A stretch of 10,731 nt of DNA from an uncultured Burkholderiales bacterium (lineage in GTDB: Bacteria; Pseudomonadota; Gammaproteobacteria; Burkholderiales; Burkholderiaceae_C). The DNA is taken from positions 1 through 10,731 of the forward strand of contig CAIQIL010000056.1 of the NCBI GenBank assembly GCA_903871865.1, read 5' to 3'. The notes below the pieces were generated by a model. That model had not been told where the DNA came from and did not search any database. It saw nothing but the letters and a program-made list of their open reading frames with translations. Shown here in pieces: positions 1-7,179 of the stretch; the stretch's first letter is position 1; each line of letters begins with the position of its first letter. Position numbers and translations under genes: made by a program.

Positions 1-18
1 CCAGGAAATGGAATCCAT
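1..18 (-). CDS. possible start of a divergent gene, cut by the left edge (LysR-type regulator suspected)
   Basis: Read leftward from an ATG whose first base is position 18, the visible codons give M-D-S-I-S-W before the window ends. A good ribosome-binding sequence, AAGGA on the minus strand (positions 32-28), sits 9 bases upstream of that ATG. Many LysR-type regulators begin in a similar way (Met-Asp, a few residues, Trp-Asp-Asp-Leu), and such regulators are often divergent from the transporter they control, here the AEC carrier. Only six codons are visible, so the family is a guess from a very short string plus the arrangement. The alternative is that 1-81 is plain non-coding sequence. Confidence 0.3.
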
Positions 19-31
19 GCAATCTCGTCCT

Positions 32-55
32 TGTTGCCAGAGGCTGGGCCCAACA
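32..55. promoter_or_regulatory. inverted repeat TGTTG-N14-CAACA in the possible divergent intergenic region
   Basis: The arms at 32-36 and 51-55 are perfect reverse complements, separated by 14 bases. They lie between the putative leftward start at 18 and the AEC transporter start at 82. A dyad in this position could be an operator for the divergent regulator, but five-base arms arise easily by chance and the spacing is longer than a typical LysR box. It overlaps the ribosome-binding site proposed for the leftward gene. Confidence 0.2.
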
Positions 56-81
56 TGAGGCCAATTGAGGGCTGACAGGGC

Positions 82-1038
82 ATGTGGGGTTCCACACGCG
101 CAAATCAAGGGGATGGCGTTAACCTCCAACCCATGCTGGACCCCTTGATGCTGTTGCCCGATTTCCTGCTGATTGTGGGTGGATTCTTCCTGTGCCGCTT
201 CACGTCTTTTGAACGCCCCACCTGGGACGTGGTCGAGCGGCTGGTTTACAACCTGCTGTTCCCGGCCCTGCTGTTCGCCTCCATCGTCAAGAGCCCGCTG
301 CGCCCGACCGATGCCGCGGCCATGGCGGGCGCCGGTGTGGCGCTGAGCCTGCTGGGGCTGGGCCTGGCCACCTTGCTGCGCCATGGCCCGGGCGTGGACG
401 CGCGCTTGCACGCCAGTGGTGCGCAGGTCGCGTTCCGCTTCAACTCCTACATCGCACTGGCGCTGGCCGACCGGCTGCTGGGGGCGCAGGGTGTGGCGCT
501 GATCGCCATCCTCATCGCCTTGTGCGTGCCCCTGTGCAACGCCGGTGCCGTCTGGAGCCTGGCGCGGCACGGCGGCCACAACACCCTGCGGGAGATGGCC
601 CGCAACCCCCTGATCATCAGCACCCTGGCCGGCTTGACCGTGCGCGTGCTGGGCATCCCCCTGCCGCACTGGCTGATGGAAACGGTGGGCCGCATCGGGC
701 AGGCCGCCTTGCCCATGGGCTTGCTGGCCGTGGGCGCCGGCCTGCAATGGACGGGGCTGGCCGCCGCCCCCGGTCTGGCGGGCGGCCTGCTGGCGATCCG
801 GCACCTGGTGCTGCCCCTGGCGGCCATGCTGCTGGGCCAGTGGCTGGCCTTGCCCGACGCTCAGCGGGCCATCCTGGTGGCCTTTGGCGCCCTGCCGACG
901 GCCTCCAGCGCCTACGTGCTGGCCGTTCGCATGGGTGGCAACGGCCCCTTCGTGGCGGGCCTCATCACCCTGTCCACCTTGCTGGGCATGGTCACCGTGC
1001 CCTTGTGGGTGGGGGCCTTGCGCTGGCTGCACCCCTGA
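82..1038 (+). CDS. AEC family (auxin efflux carrier-like) membrane transporter
   Basis: This 318-residue, very hydrophobic protein has roughly ten predicted membrane segments. Family-like features include L-F-P-A-L-L-F-A-S (residues 59-67), a central R-N-P-L-I (174-178), A-L-P-M-G-L-L-A-V-G-A-G-L (209-221) and L-P-T-A-S-S-A-Y-V-L-A (271-281) followed by G-G-N-G. AEC proteins are inner-membrane carriers, and known bacterial members move organic acids such as malate or malonate. The substrate cannot be read from the sequence. The start at 82 is chosen because GAGGG (67-71) lies 10 bases upstream. The first 17-22 residues are polar and unlike the family, so ATG 133 or ATG 148 could be the true start; the latter puts the first membrane helix right at the N terminus, as is usual. 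No partner gene follows closely, so it appears monocistronic. Confidence 0.85.
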   Translation: MWGSTRANQGDGVNLQPMLDPLMLLPDFLLIVGGFFLCRFTSFERPTWDVVERLVYNLLFPALLFASIVKSPLRPTDAAAMAGAGVALSLLGLGLATLLRHGPGVDARLHASGAQVAFRFNSYIALALADRLLGAQGVALIAILIALCVPLCNAGAVWSLARHGGHNTLREMARNPLIISTLAGLTVRVLGIPLPHWLMETVGRIGQAALPMGLLAVGAGLQWTGLAAAPGLAGGLLAIRHLVLPLAAMLLGQWLALPDAQRAILVAFGALPTASSAYVLAVRMGGNGPFVAGLITLSTLLGMVTVPLWVGALRWLHP

Positions 1039-1149
1039 CGGACTCACGGCAGGCACCTGCGGCCAAGCGTGCAGCCGTGGTGCTTGGCCAGGCTGGCGCA
1101 GGCGGGTGAGGAGGACTGAGCGCGGGCCATGGGCGGTGGAAGCGGGCGG

Positions 1150-1179
1150 TTGACACACGGAAAGAATCTGCCGTGATCA
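1150..1179 (+). promoter_or_regulatory. weak candidate promoter upstream of the first GNAT gene
   Basis: A perfect -35-like hexamer TTGACA lies at 1150-1155. The best -10-like match at suitable distance is TGATCA (1174-1179, 18-base spacer), which is poor. It lies in the 274-base gap between the AEC carrier and the acetyltransferase, about 130 bases before the ATG at 1313. The rest of that gap shows only a small hairpin and no gene. Confidence 0.2.
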
Positions 1180-1204
1180 TCCGCGAGGAGCCCTGCTCAG
1201 GTCT

Positions 1205-1218
1205 CCCCTCTGAAGGGG
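1205..1218. other. short hairpin CCCCT-CTGA-AGGGG in the intergenic gap
   Basis: CCCCT (1205-1209) pairs perfectly with AGGGG (1214-1218) around a four-base loop. No T-run follows, so it is not a convincing rho-independent terminator. It might be a copy of a small dispersed intergenic repeat or an mRNA leader structure of the downstream acetyltransferase, which cannot be tested from this window. Confidence 0.2.
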
Positions 1219-1312
1219 GAACCGTGCGCACAATGTTCCCGCGTCAGCGCCGGGCTCGCGGTGCAGGTTGCGCGGCAGCGTGGCAAGCTCTGGGCCTCAC
1301 ACCGGGCTGAAC

Positions 1313-1903
1313 ATGTCGATGCAAATCTCTGCCATCACCCTCCAGGGCCGCCGCGTGCGGCTGGAGCCGCTGTCGCGCACCGCGCACGAAGCTGGCATCG
1401 CCGCGGCCATTGCCGATGGCGAGCTCTGGGCCCTGCCCGTGACCTTCGTGCCGCACCCGCGTGACCTGGCGGGCTTTTTCGAATCGGCCGATGCGGCGCT
1501 GGCAGCCGGCCGCGAGCTGGCCTTCGCCACGGTGGATGTGGCGAGTGGCGCGGTGGTCGGCAGCACGCGGTTCCGCTGCATCGAGGCAGCGCACCGGCGG
1601 GTGGAGATCGGCTTCACCTTCATCGGCCGCAGCTGGCAGCGCACCCACATCAACACCGAGGCCAAGTACCTGATGCTGTGCCACGCTTTCGGGCACTGGG
1701 CCTGCAACCGCGTGGAGTTGCTGACGGACTCACGCAACCTGGCGTCGCGTCAGGCCATCGTGCGCATCGGGGCGCGCGAGGAGGGCACGCTGCGCAGCCA
1801 CATGGTGATGCGCGACGGGTTCATCCGCGATTCGGTGATGCACGCCATCACGCGCCACGACTGGCCCGCGGTGCGCGAGCAGCTGGAAGCGCGCTTGCGC
1901 TGA
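1313..1903 (+). CDS. GNAT family N-acetyltransferase, RimJ/RimL type
   Basis: This is a 196-residue protein of the Acetyltransf_3 kind, which moves an acetyl group from acetyl-CoA to an amino group, often on a protein N terminus or small molecule. Visible family features are a start region with G-R-R-V-R-L-E-P-L (12-20), the strand V-V-G-S-T-R-F (81-87), E-I-G-F-T-F-I (98-104), the acetyl-CoA-binding turn and helix W-Q-R-T-H-I-N-T-E-A-K-Y-L-M-L (108-122), and N-R-V-E-L-L-T-D-S-R-N-L-A-S-R (132-146), the typical RimJ/RimL core. The usual glycine-rich R-x-x-G-x-G turn is replaced by Q-R-T-H-I-N, a variant I recall from a common subgroup. Start choice: ATG 1313 or ATG 1319 fit the family N terminus. 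The frame is open upstream to a TTG at 1268, but those residues look non-native. No clear ribosome-binding site is seen. The substrate is unknown. Confidence 0.85.
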   Translation: MSMQISAITLQGRRVRLEPLSRTAHEAGIAAAIADGELWALPVTFVPHPRDLAGFFESADAALAAGRELAFATVDVASGAVVGSTRFRCIEAAHRRVEIGFTFIGRSWQRTHINTEAKYLMLCHAFGHWACNRVELLTDSRNLASRQAIVRIGAREEGTLRSHMVMRDGFIRDSVMHAITRHDWPAVREQLEARLR

Positions 1904-1926
1904 AGGCCCTGGGCCCAAGCCAGCGC
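1897..1926. terminator. weak candidate bidirectional terminator between converging genes
   Basis: GCGCTG (1897-1902, overlapping the acetyltransferase stop) is complementary to CAGCGC (1921-1926, just before the stop of the leftward gene). The enclosed sequence contains a second small dyad, GGCCC-T-GGGCC (1905-1915). There is no T-tract on either side, so this would be an atypical terminator. It is listed because the two genes converge with only 23 bases between them. Confidence 0.2.
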
Positions 1927-2673
1927 TCAGTTGGAGGCGCCGCTGTTGTACATCCGCTGGATGTCTTCCATGGCCTGCGAGAGCTTGGCCGGCGAGCGCT
2001 CGGCCGGGTCGGTCTTGAGCTGCCAGTCGCCGAATGCCGAGGCGCGGCGGCGCTTGAACTCGGTTTCGCGGTTGAGTGCCGCCATCTGGGCTTCGTCTTC
2101 GGGGTTGGCCACCATGCTGCCCACCTTGGCCTGCCAGGCTTCAGCGCGCTGGGTGCGCTTGGCCTCGTCGGGCTCCATGTCGGCCACCAGCACCACGCCC
2201 ATCAAGGTGGCTTCCACCAGGGTGAATTCGCCCGATTTCATGCGCTCGGGCAGTTCGCTCATGAGCGCTTCGGCCATCTGACGGCGCTTGCGGGCGTCGC
2301 GCTGTTCGTCGAGGTTCTGCCAGGTTTCGAAGGCCTTCTGGTAGCGCAGGTAGCTGACGATGCGGGTGGCTTCGGCCTTGGCATTGGGCTGCCGTTTCAG
2401 CGCCGCTTCCAGAGATTGCCAGTCGGCCTCGCTGAGGTCGGACGGGCGGCCATCGGCGAGCACGGGCGGGTTGAGCTCAGGCGCACCGGTGGACACCACC
2501 GAGGCGCTGTTGCCCATGCCGGGCCACATGCCGTTGCCTGCGTTGTTGGTGCCATGGGCAGCGCCGCCGTCGTTCGAGGGGGCAAAGGCCCAGTAAGCGC
2601 CAGCAGCGGCCGCCGCCAGGGCAGCCGCGATGGCCACGCCTTGCCAGGAGCGGCTTTTTTCGACAGTGATCAT
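1927..2673 (-). CDS. membrane-anchored protein of unknown function, charged helical periplasmic domain
   Basis: I do not recognise this 248-residue protein with confidence. Residues 1-10 carry Lys6 and Arg8, and residues 11-30 form an Ala-rich hydrophobic segment, so it reads as an N-terminal signal anchor with the rest in the periplasm. Residues 35-65 are a low-complexity Gly/Asn/Ala/Met linker. From about 78 to 245 it is rich in Glu, Lys, Arg, Gln and Trp and almost certainly all-helical, with repeated W-Q or W-x-x-L turns (W85, W118, W180, W217). This anchor-linker-helix plan resembles lipase foldases and phospholipase C accessory proteins (PlcR type), but the foldase signature motif is not seen and no lipase gene is adjacent, so that is only a suggestion. 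Start: ATG at 2673 precedes the anchor directly. The open frame extends to 2907 but that part would overlap the divergent acetyltransferase. No clear ribosome-binding site is present. Confidence 0.75.
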   Translation of the reverse strand: MITVEKSRSWQGVAIAAALAAAAAGAYWAFAPSNDGGAAHGTNNAGNGMWPGMGNSASVVSTGAPELNPPVLADGRPSDLSEADWQSLEAALKRQPNAKAEATRIVSYLRYQKAFETWQNLDEQRDARKRRQMAEALMSELPERMKSGEFTLVEATLMGVVLVADMEPDEAKRTQRAEAWQAKVGSMVANPEDEAQMAALNRETEFKRRRASAFGDWQLKTDPAERSPAKLSQAMEDIQRMYNSGASN

Positions 2674-2786
2674 GGGTTCGACAGCAAATGCAGATGGACG
2701 TGATGCGTCTAGGATAACGCCAGCCGGTGCAGCCCAAGGCTCTGGCATGTCCGGAGAAACACCCCCCACCCCCGCAAGCAGGCGCC

Positions 2787-3287
2787 ATGCTGATCCGCCC
2801 CATGACCTCGACCGATCTGCCCGGCGTGCTGGCCGTGCAGCAACGGTGTTACGCGCCTGCTTTCCATGAGCCACTGACGGCTTTTGCCAGCAAGCTGGCA
2901 GGTGCACCGGACACCTGCTGGGTGGCCTCGACCGCCACCGAAGGCATCATGGCCTACCTGGTCAGCCTGCCGGTGGACGCCCACAGCCTGCCGGCGCTCC
3001 ACGCGACGCAATGGCAGGCACCTGCCCAGGCGCAATGGCTCTACCTGCACGACCTGGCGGTGGCGCCGATCGCACGGGGCCGGTCACTGGCACCCCGGTT
3101 GGTGGCCCGGGCGCAACAGTGCGCCCGCGACATGGGCCTGCAGCAGGTGGTGCTGGTGGCCGTGCAGGGCTCGGAAGGCTTTTGGCAAGGCCAGGGCTTT
3201 GCCGCGCAGGCCATGCCGGCCGAAACACCCGGGGACAAGCTGGCCAGCTTTGGCGCGGACGCCCGCTTCATGGCCTGCACACTGTGA
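2787..3287 (+). CDS. small GNAT family N-acetyltransferase
   Basis: This is a 166-residue single-domain acetyltransferase. It opens with the classic M-L-I-R-P-M-T-S-T-D-L-P (1-12). The acetyl-CoA-binding motif A is L-Y-L-H-D-L-A-V-A-P-I-A-R-G-R-S-L-A-P-R-L (85-105), with the family R-G-x-G-x-A turn present as R-G-R-S-L-A (97-102, Ser in place of Gly). The C-terminal G-F-W-Q-G-Q-G-F (131-138) matches the F-Y-x-x-x-G-F signature of the fold. The substrate is unknown. Start: ATG 2787 puts the conserved opening at the N terminus. The frame is open from 2727 but those codons would give a poor sequence (Pro-rich). The gene is divergent from the unknown anchored protein, with a 113-base gap that must hold both promoters; I see no convincing -35/-10 pair in it. 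Confidence 0.85.
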   Translation: MLIRPMTSTDLPGVLAVQQRCYAPAFHEPLTAFASKLAGAPDTCWVASTATEGIMAYLVSLPVDAHSLPALHATQWQAPAQAQWLYLHDLAVAPIARGRSLAPRLVARAQQCARDMGLQQVVLVAVQGSEGFWQGQGFAAQAMPAETPGDKLASFGADARFMACTL

Positions 3288-3406
3288 GCCACACCCGCCA
3301 CCAAAGTTGTTGCCATCCTTGAGGCACATCAATTTGGCGGATTGACGGATGGCGGCACAGGCGCGATGCTGCAGCGCAACACTCGCAGATTCATCCCCCA
3401 TTCCGC

Positions 3407-4426
3407 ATGAACACCTCCCTGCTGCGCTGGACCCTGCCCCTGGCCGCCATCGCCAGCGCCGTCGGTCTGGCTTACTGGTTGCACACGCGCGACCGCGGCC
3501 TGCCCGACGGCCTGGCTCGCGGCAATGGCCGCATGGAGGTCGAGCGCATCGACATCGCGGCCAAGTACCCGGGCCGCATCGTCGAGCTGCCTGTGCAGGA
3601 AGGTGACTTGGTGAAGGCCGGCAGCCTGATCGCCCGACAAGACAGCACCGACTTGCTGGCCCAGCGCGATGCCGTGGCCGCCGCCCGCGACCGCGCAGGC
3701 CAGGCCATGCAGCGCGCCCAGGCCGAGACCGAAGTCCGCCGGGTGCAAGCGCGGCTGGCCCAACTGGAGCTGGACCACGCGGGCAAGCTCCAACAGGACG
3801 CACTGGTCTCGGGCGCCGAGGTCGAGCGCCGCACGGCCCAGCGCGATGGCGAACAGGCCGGCGTGAAGGTGGCCACCGCGGCGATTGGCGAGGCCACCGC
3901 GGCCCGTGGCGAGGCCGAAGCGCAGATTCGCCGCCTGAACGTGGCCATCGAGGACATGAGCTTGCGTGCGCCGGTGGACGGCCGCATCGAGTACCGCGTG
4001 GTCGAGCCGGGCTCGGTCATCCCGTCCGGCGGGCGTGTCGTGACACTGCTCAACCTGGCCGACGCCCACATGACGATCTTCCTGCCCACGGCGGTGGCGG
4101 GCAAGCTGCAGGTGGGCGACGAGGCGCGCATCGTGCTGGACGCCGCGCCGCAGTACGTGGTTCCGGCCAAGGTGTCGTTCGTGGCGGCGGAAGCGCAGTT
4201 CACGCCCAAATATGTGGAGACCGAGGCCGAGCGCGAAAAGCTGGTCTTTCGGGTGAAGCTGCAAGTGCCGCGCGAGGTCACGCAGCGCTACAGCCGCTAC
4301 GTCAAGGCCGGGCTGACCGGCTATGGCCATGTGCGCACCGACGCACGCACGCCCTGGCCTGCCTCCCTGCAGGTGAAGTTGCCTGAGCCCGCACCCGCCA
4401 CCTCGGCAACACAGGCCACGCCGTGA
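3407..4426 (+). CDS. yhiI: HlyD-family membrane fusion protein (periplasmic adaptor), YhiI-like
   Basis: This 339-residue adaptor would link an inner-membrane exporter to the periplasm or an outer-membrane channel. In order: a short cytoplasmic tail and a membrane anchor (about 9-25); the first lipoyl-like half domain (E-V-E-R-I-D-I-A-A-K-Y-P-G-R-I, 44-58, through V-Q-E-G-D-L-V-K-A-G, 63-72); an Ala/Arg/Gln/Glu-rich coiled-coil hairpin (about 82-182); and the second lipoyl half with L-R-A-P-V-D-G-R-I-E-Y-R (186-197). The beta-barrel region follows, including L-P-T-A-V-A-G (226-232) and A-Q-F-T-P-K-Y-V-E-T (263-272), a block strongly like E. coli YhiI as I recall it. From memory YhiI is about 355 residues, so the hairpin here is somewhat shorter. 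The stop overlaps the next start (GTGA, 4423-4426), so translation is coupled to the RbbA-like gene. No clear ribosome-binding site precedes ATG 3407, and only weak promoter-like sequence (TTGACG, 3342-3347) lies in the 119-base gap before it. Confidence 0.88.
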   Translation: MNTSLLRWTLPLAAIASAVGLAYWLHTRDRGLPDGLARGNGRMEVERIDIAAKYPGRIVELPVQEGDLVKAGSLIARQDSTDLLAQRDAVAAARDRAGQAMQRAQAETEVRRVQARLAQLELDHAGKLQQDALVSGAEVERRTAQRDGEQAGVKVATAAIGEATAARGEAEAQIRRLNVAIEDMSLRAPVDGRIEYRVVEPGSVIPSGGRVVTLLNLADAHMTIFLPTAVAGKLQVGDEARIVLDAAPQYVVPAKVSFVAAEAQFTPKYVETEAEREKLVFRVKLQVPREVTQRYSRYVKAGLTGYGHVRTDARTPWPASLQVKLPEPAPATSATQATP

Positions 4427-7176
4427 ACGCCACCGCACCTGCCGTGGTGCTCCAGGACGTCAGCCACCGCCATGGCGATGCCGTCGCGCTGCGCCACGTC
4501 TCCCTGACCTTGCCCGCCGGCCAGACCATCGGTCTGGTGGGGCCGGACGGCGTGGGCAAATCGACGTTGCTGTCGCTGATCGCCGGGGTGAAGCGCCTGC
4601 AGCACGGCAGCGTGCAAGTGCTGGGCCACGACATGGCCCAGGCCCGCGAGCGCGCCGTGCTCGCGCCGCGCGTGGCCTTCATGCCGCAGGGCTTGGGCCG
4701 CAATTTGTACCCGACGCTGTCGGTGGCCGAGAACATCGATTTCTTCGCGCGCCTGTTCGGCCAAGGTGCGCGCGAGCGTGCCGAGCGCCTGCAGCGCCTG
4801 ATGGACGCCACCGGCCTGACGCCCTTCCGCGACCGCCCTGCGGGCAAGCTGTCGGGGGGCATGAAGCAAAAACTGGGGCTGTGCTGCGCCCTGGTGCACG
4901 ACCCGGACTTGCTCATCCTCGACGAGCCCACCACCGGCGTGGACCCGCTGTCGCGGCGGCAGTTCTGGGCCCTGGTCGAGGCCTTGCGCGCCGAACGCCC
5001 AGGCATGACCGTCATCGTCGCCACGGCCTACATGGAAGAAGCCGAGCGCTTCGAGCACCTCGTGGCCATGAACGATGGGCGTGTGCTGGTGTACGACCGC
5101 ACGCGCGAGGTGCTGGCACGCACGCCACAAGGCACGCTGGAGGCGGCCTACATCGACCTGTTGCCGCCCGAGCAGCGCGGCAACACCGAGCCGCTCACCA
5201 TCCCGCCGCGGGGGCACAGCGACGGGCCGCCAGCCATCGAGGCCACGAGGCTGACCCGGCGCTTCGGCGACTTCGTGGCGGTGGATGACGTCAGCTTCCG
5301 CATCGAGCGCGGCGAGATCTTCGGCTTCCTCGGCTCCAACGGCTGCGGCAAGACCACAACCATGAAGATGCTGACCGGCTTGCTCGACATCAGCAGCGGC
5401 GAAGCGCAGTTGCTGGGCCAGCCGATCCGTGCGGGCGACCTGGCCACGCGGCTGCGCGTGGGCTACATGTCGCAGGCCTTCTCGCTGTACGAAGAGCTCA
5501 GCGTGCGCCAGAACCTGGACCTGCACGCCCGCCTCTACCGACTGGACGGCCCGCGTGCCACGGCGGCGATCGACGAGGCCCTGCACGACTTCGACCTGCA
5601 GGAGCACGCCGATGCCAGCCCCAAAGCCCTGTCGCTGGGCATCCGCCAACGGCTGCAATTGGCCGCGGCCTGCCTGCACAAGCCTGAGGTGCTGATCCTC
5701 GATGAGCCCACCTCGGGCGTCGACCCGGCCGCGCGCGACCTGTTCTGGCGCCGGCTGGTGACGCTGTCGCGCGAGCAGCAGGTCACCATCTTCGTGTCCA
5801 CCCACTTCATGAACGAGGCCGAGCGCTGCGACCGCATCTCGCTGATGCACCGTGGCCGCGTGCTGGCCGTGGGCTCGCCCGCCGAGTTGCGCGACAGCCA
5901 GCAAGCCGATTCGCTGGAAACCGCTTTCGTGGCCTACCTGCAAGCGGCGGACGACACCGTGCAGGCTGCGCAGGCGGCGGCCACCGTCGGCACCGCGCCT
6001 GCAGCCAGCGCCCCCACGGCCCCGAGCGCCAAACCACGCCACAGCCTGAGCGCCTGGCTGGCCGGCGTGTGGGCCTTCGCCCTGCGCGAGGGCATGGAGC
6101 TCCGGCGCGACCGCATCCGCCTGACCTTCGCCTTGCTGGGCCCCATCATTCTGCTGGTGACGGCGGCCTGGAGCATCTCCTTCGACGTCGAGCACGTGAA
6201 GTTCGCCGTGCTCGACCACGACCAGACCCACGACAGCCGCCGGCTCATCGAGCACTTCGCGGGTTCGCGCTACTTCGACCAGCAGCCCGACTTGCACACC
6301 GACGAGGCCGTGCAAACCAGCCTGCGCCGCCACGACGTGAGCCTGGTCATGGAAATCCCGCCGGGCTTTGGCCGCGACCTGCTGGCCGGTCGGCGCCCGG
6401 AGGTGGGTTTCTTCGTCGATGGCACCCAGCCCTTCACGGCCGAGAACGTGCGCGGCTACGCGCAAGGCATCGTGCTGGAGCACGCCATGCGCTTCGCCCG
6501 CGAAACACCCGGCCTGACGCCCCCCACCCTGCCCGCACGGCTGGAGCCGCGCTTTGCCTACAACCAGTCCTTCCGCAGCATCTATGCGTCGACCCCGGGC
6601 CTGTTGATGCTGTGCCTCATCATCATCCCGGCCATGCTGACGGCGCTGGGCGTGGTGCGCGAAAAAGAGATGGGATCCATCCTCAACCTCTACGCCTCGC
6701 CAGCCACCGTGGGCCAGTTCCTGCTGGGCAAGCAGATGCCGTATGTGGCCCTGGCCATGGCCAGCTACCTGACGCTGGTGTTCCTCAGCGTCTTCCTGCT
6801 GCAGGTGCCCCTCAAAGGCAGCTTCCTGGCGCTGAGCCTGGGCGCGCTGTGCTTTGTGTTCGCCACCACGGCGCTGGGCCTCTTCCTGTCGGCCTTCCTG
6901 CGCTCGCAGGTGGCGGCTTCGTTCGCCTCGGCCATCATCTGCCTGATCCCTTCGGTGAACTTCTCGGGGCTGCTCTACCCGGTGTCCACGCTGACGGGCG
7001 CGGCGGTCTGGGTCGGCAAGGGCTTCCCGGCCTCGTGGTTTCAGCTCATCAGCCTGGGGGCCTTCACCAAAGGGCTGGGCTTTGGCAGCTTCTGGCCGAT
7101 GTACGCGGCGCTGCTGGGCTTTGGGCTGCTGTACCTGGGCTTGGCACGCCTGCTCGTGCGCAAGCAGGAGGGCTGA
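4423..7176 (+). CDS. rbbA: RbbA/YhiH-like ABC transporter: two ATPase domains fused to a permease
   Basis: At 917 residues it has the length and order of E. coli RbbA (about 911, from memory), the ribosome-associated ATPase/putative transporter. ATPase domain 1 has Walker A G-P-D-G-V-G-K-S (40-47), signature L-S-G-G-M (143-147) and Walker B L-L-I-L-D-E (163-168). ATPase domain 2 has Walker A G-S-N-G-C-G-K-T (304-311), signature L-S-L-G (403-406), Walker B V-L-I-L-D-E (423-428) and the switch histidine H461 in S-T-H-F-M. A linker (510-540) leads to an ABC-2 type permease: one helix (about 566-584), a large extracytoplasmic loop (585-720), then helices from about 723, with E-K-E-M-G-S-I-L-N-L-Y (747-757) and the C-terminal R-K-Q-E-G. 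Domain 1 lacks the switch histidine (A-T-A-Y-M, 200-204). The start is GTG 4423, overlapping the adaptor stop by four bases. Family work on E. coli RbbA reports ribosome-stimulated ATPase activity, but the gene context here reads as an exporter. Confidence 0.93.
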   Translation: MNATAPAVVLQDVSHRHGDAVALRHVSLTLPAGQTIGLVGPDGVGKSTLLSLIAGVKRLQHGSVQVLGHDMAQARERAVLAPRVAFMPQGLGRNLYPTLSVAENIDFFARLFGQGARERAERLQRLMDATGLTPFRDRPAGKLSGGMKQKLGLCCALVHDPDLLILDEPTTGVDPLSRRQFWALVEALRAERPGMTVIVATAYMEEAERFEHLVAMNDGRVLVYDRTREVLARTPQGTLEAAYIDLLPPEQRGNTEPLTIPPRGHSDGPPAIEATRLTRRFGDFVAVDDVSFRIERGEIFGFLGSNGCGKTTTMKMLTGLLDISSGEAQLLGQPIRAGDLATRLRVGYMSQAFSLYEELSVRQNLDLHARLYRLDGPRATAAIDEALHDFDLQEHADASPKALSLGIRQRLQLAAACLHKPEVLILDEPTSGVDPAARDLFWRRLVTLSREQQVTIFVSTHFMNEAERCDRISLMHRGRVLAVGSPAELRDSQQADSLETAFVAYLQAADDTVQAAQAAATVGTAPAASAPTAPSAKPRHSLSAWLAGVWAFALREGMELRRDRIRLTFALLGPIILLVTAAWSISFDVEHVKFAVLDHDQTHDSRRLIEHFAGSRYFDQQPDLHTDEAVQTSLRRHDVSLVMEIPPGFGRDLLAGRRPEVGFFVDGTQPFTAENVRGYAQGIVLEHAMRFARETPGLTPPTLPARLEPRFAYNQSFRSIYASTPGLLMLCLIIIPAMLTALGVVREKEMGSILNLYASPATVGQFLLGKQMPYVALAMASYLTLVFLSVFLLQVPLKGSFLALSLGALCFVFATTALGLFLSAFLRSQVAASFASAIICLIPSVNFSGLLYPVSTLTGAAVWVGKGFPASWFQLISLGAFTKGLGFGSFWPMYAALLGFGLLYLGLARLLVRKQEG

Positions 7177-7179
7177 GGC

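Noticed and set aside
1045..1079. Dyad CACGGC...GCCGTG after the AEC carrier as a terminator
   Set aside because: Six-base arms with a 23-base loop and no T-run. Too weak in a GC-rich gap to call.
1678..2703. A rightward frame of 341 codons over the unknown anchored protein
   Set aside because: It starts inside the first acetyltransferase in another frame and is Gly/His/Leu-rich without motifs. The leftward frame has a coherent signal anchor and helical domain, so I kept that one.
3342..3370. TTGACG with GATGCT at 17-base spacing as the promoter of the exporter operon
   Set aside because: The -10 candidate matches the consensus poorly. I mention it with the adaptor gene but do not list it as a site.
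3329..4438. A leftward frame of 369 codons over the adaptor gene
   Set aside because: Arg/His/Leu/Gln-rich translation without motifs, opposite a clear HlyD-family protein.
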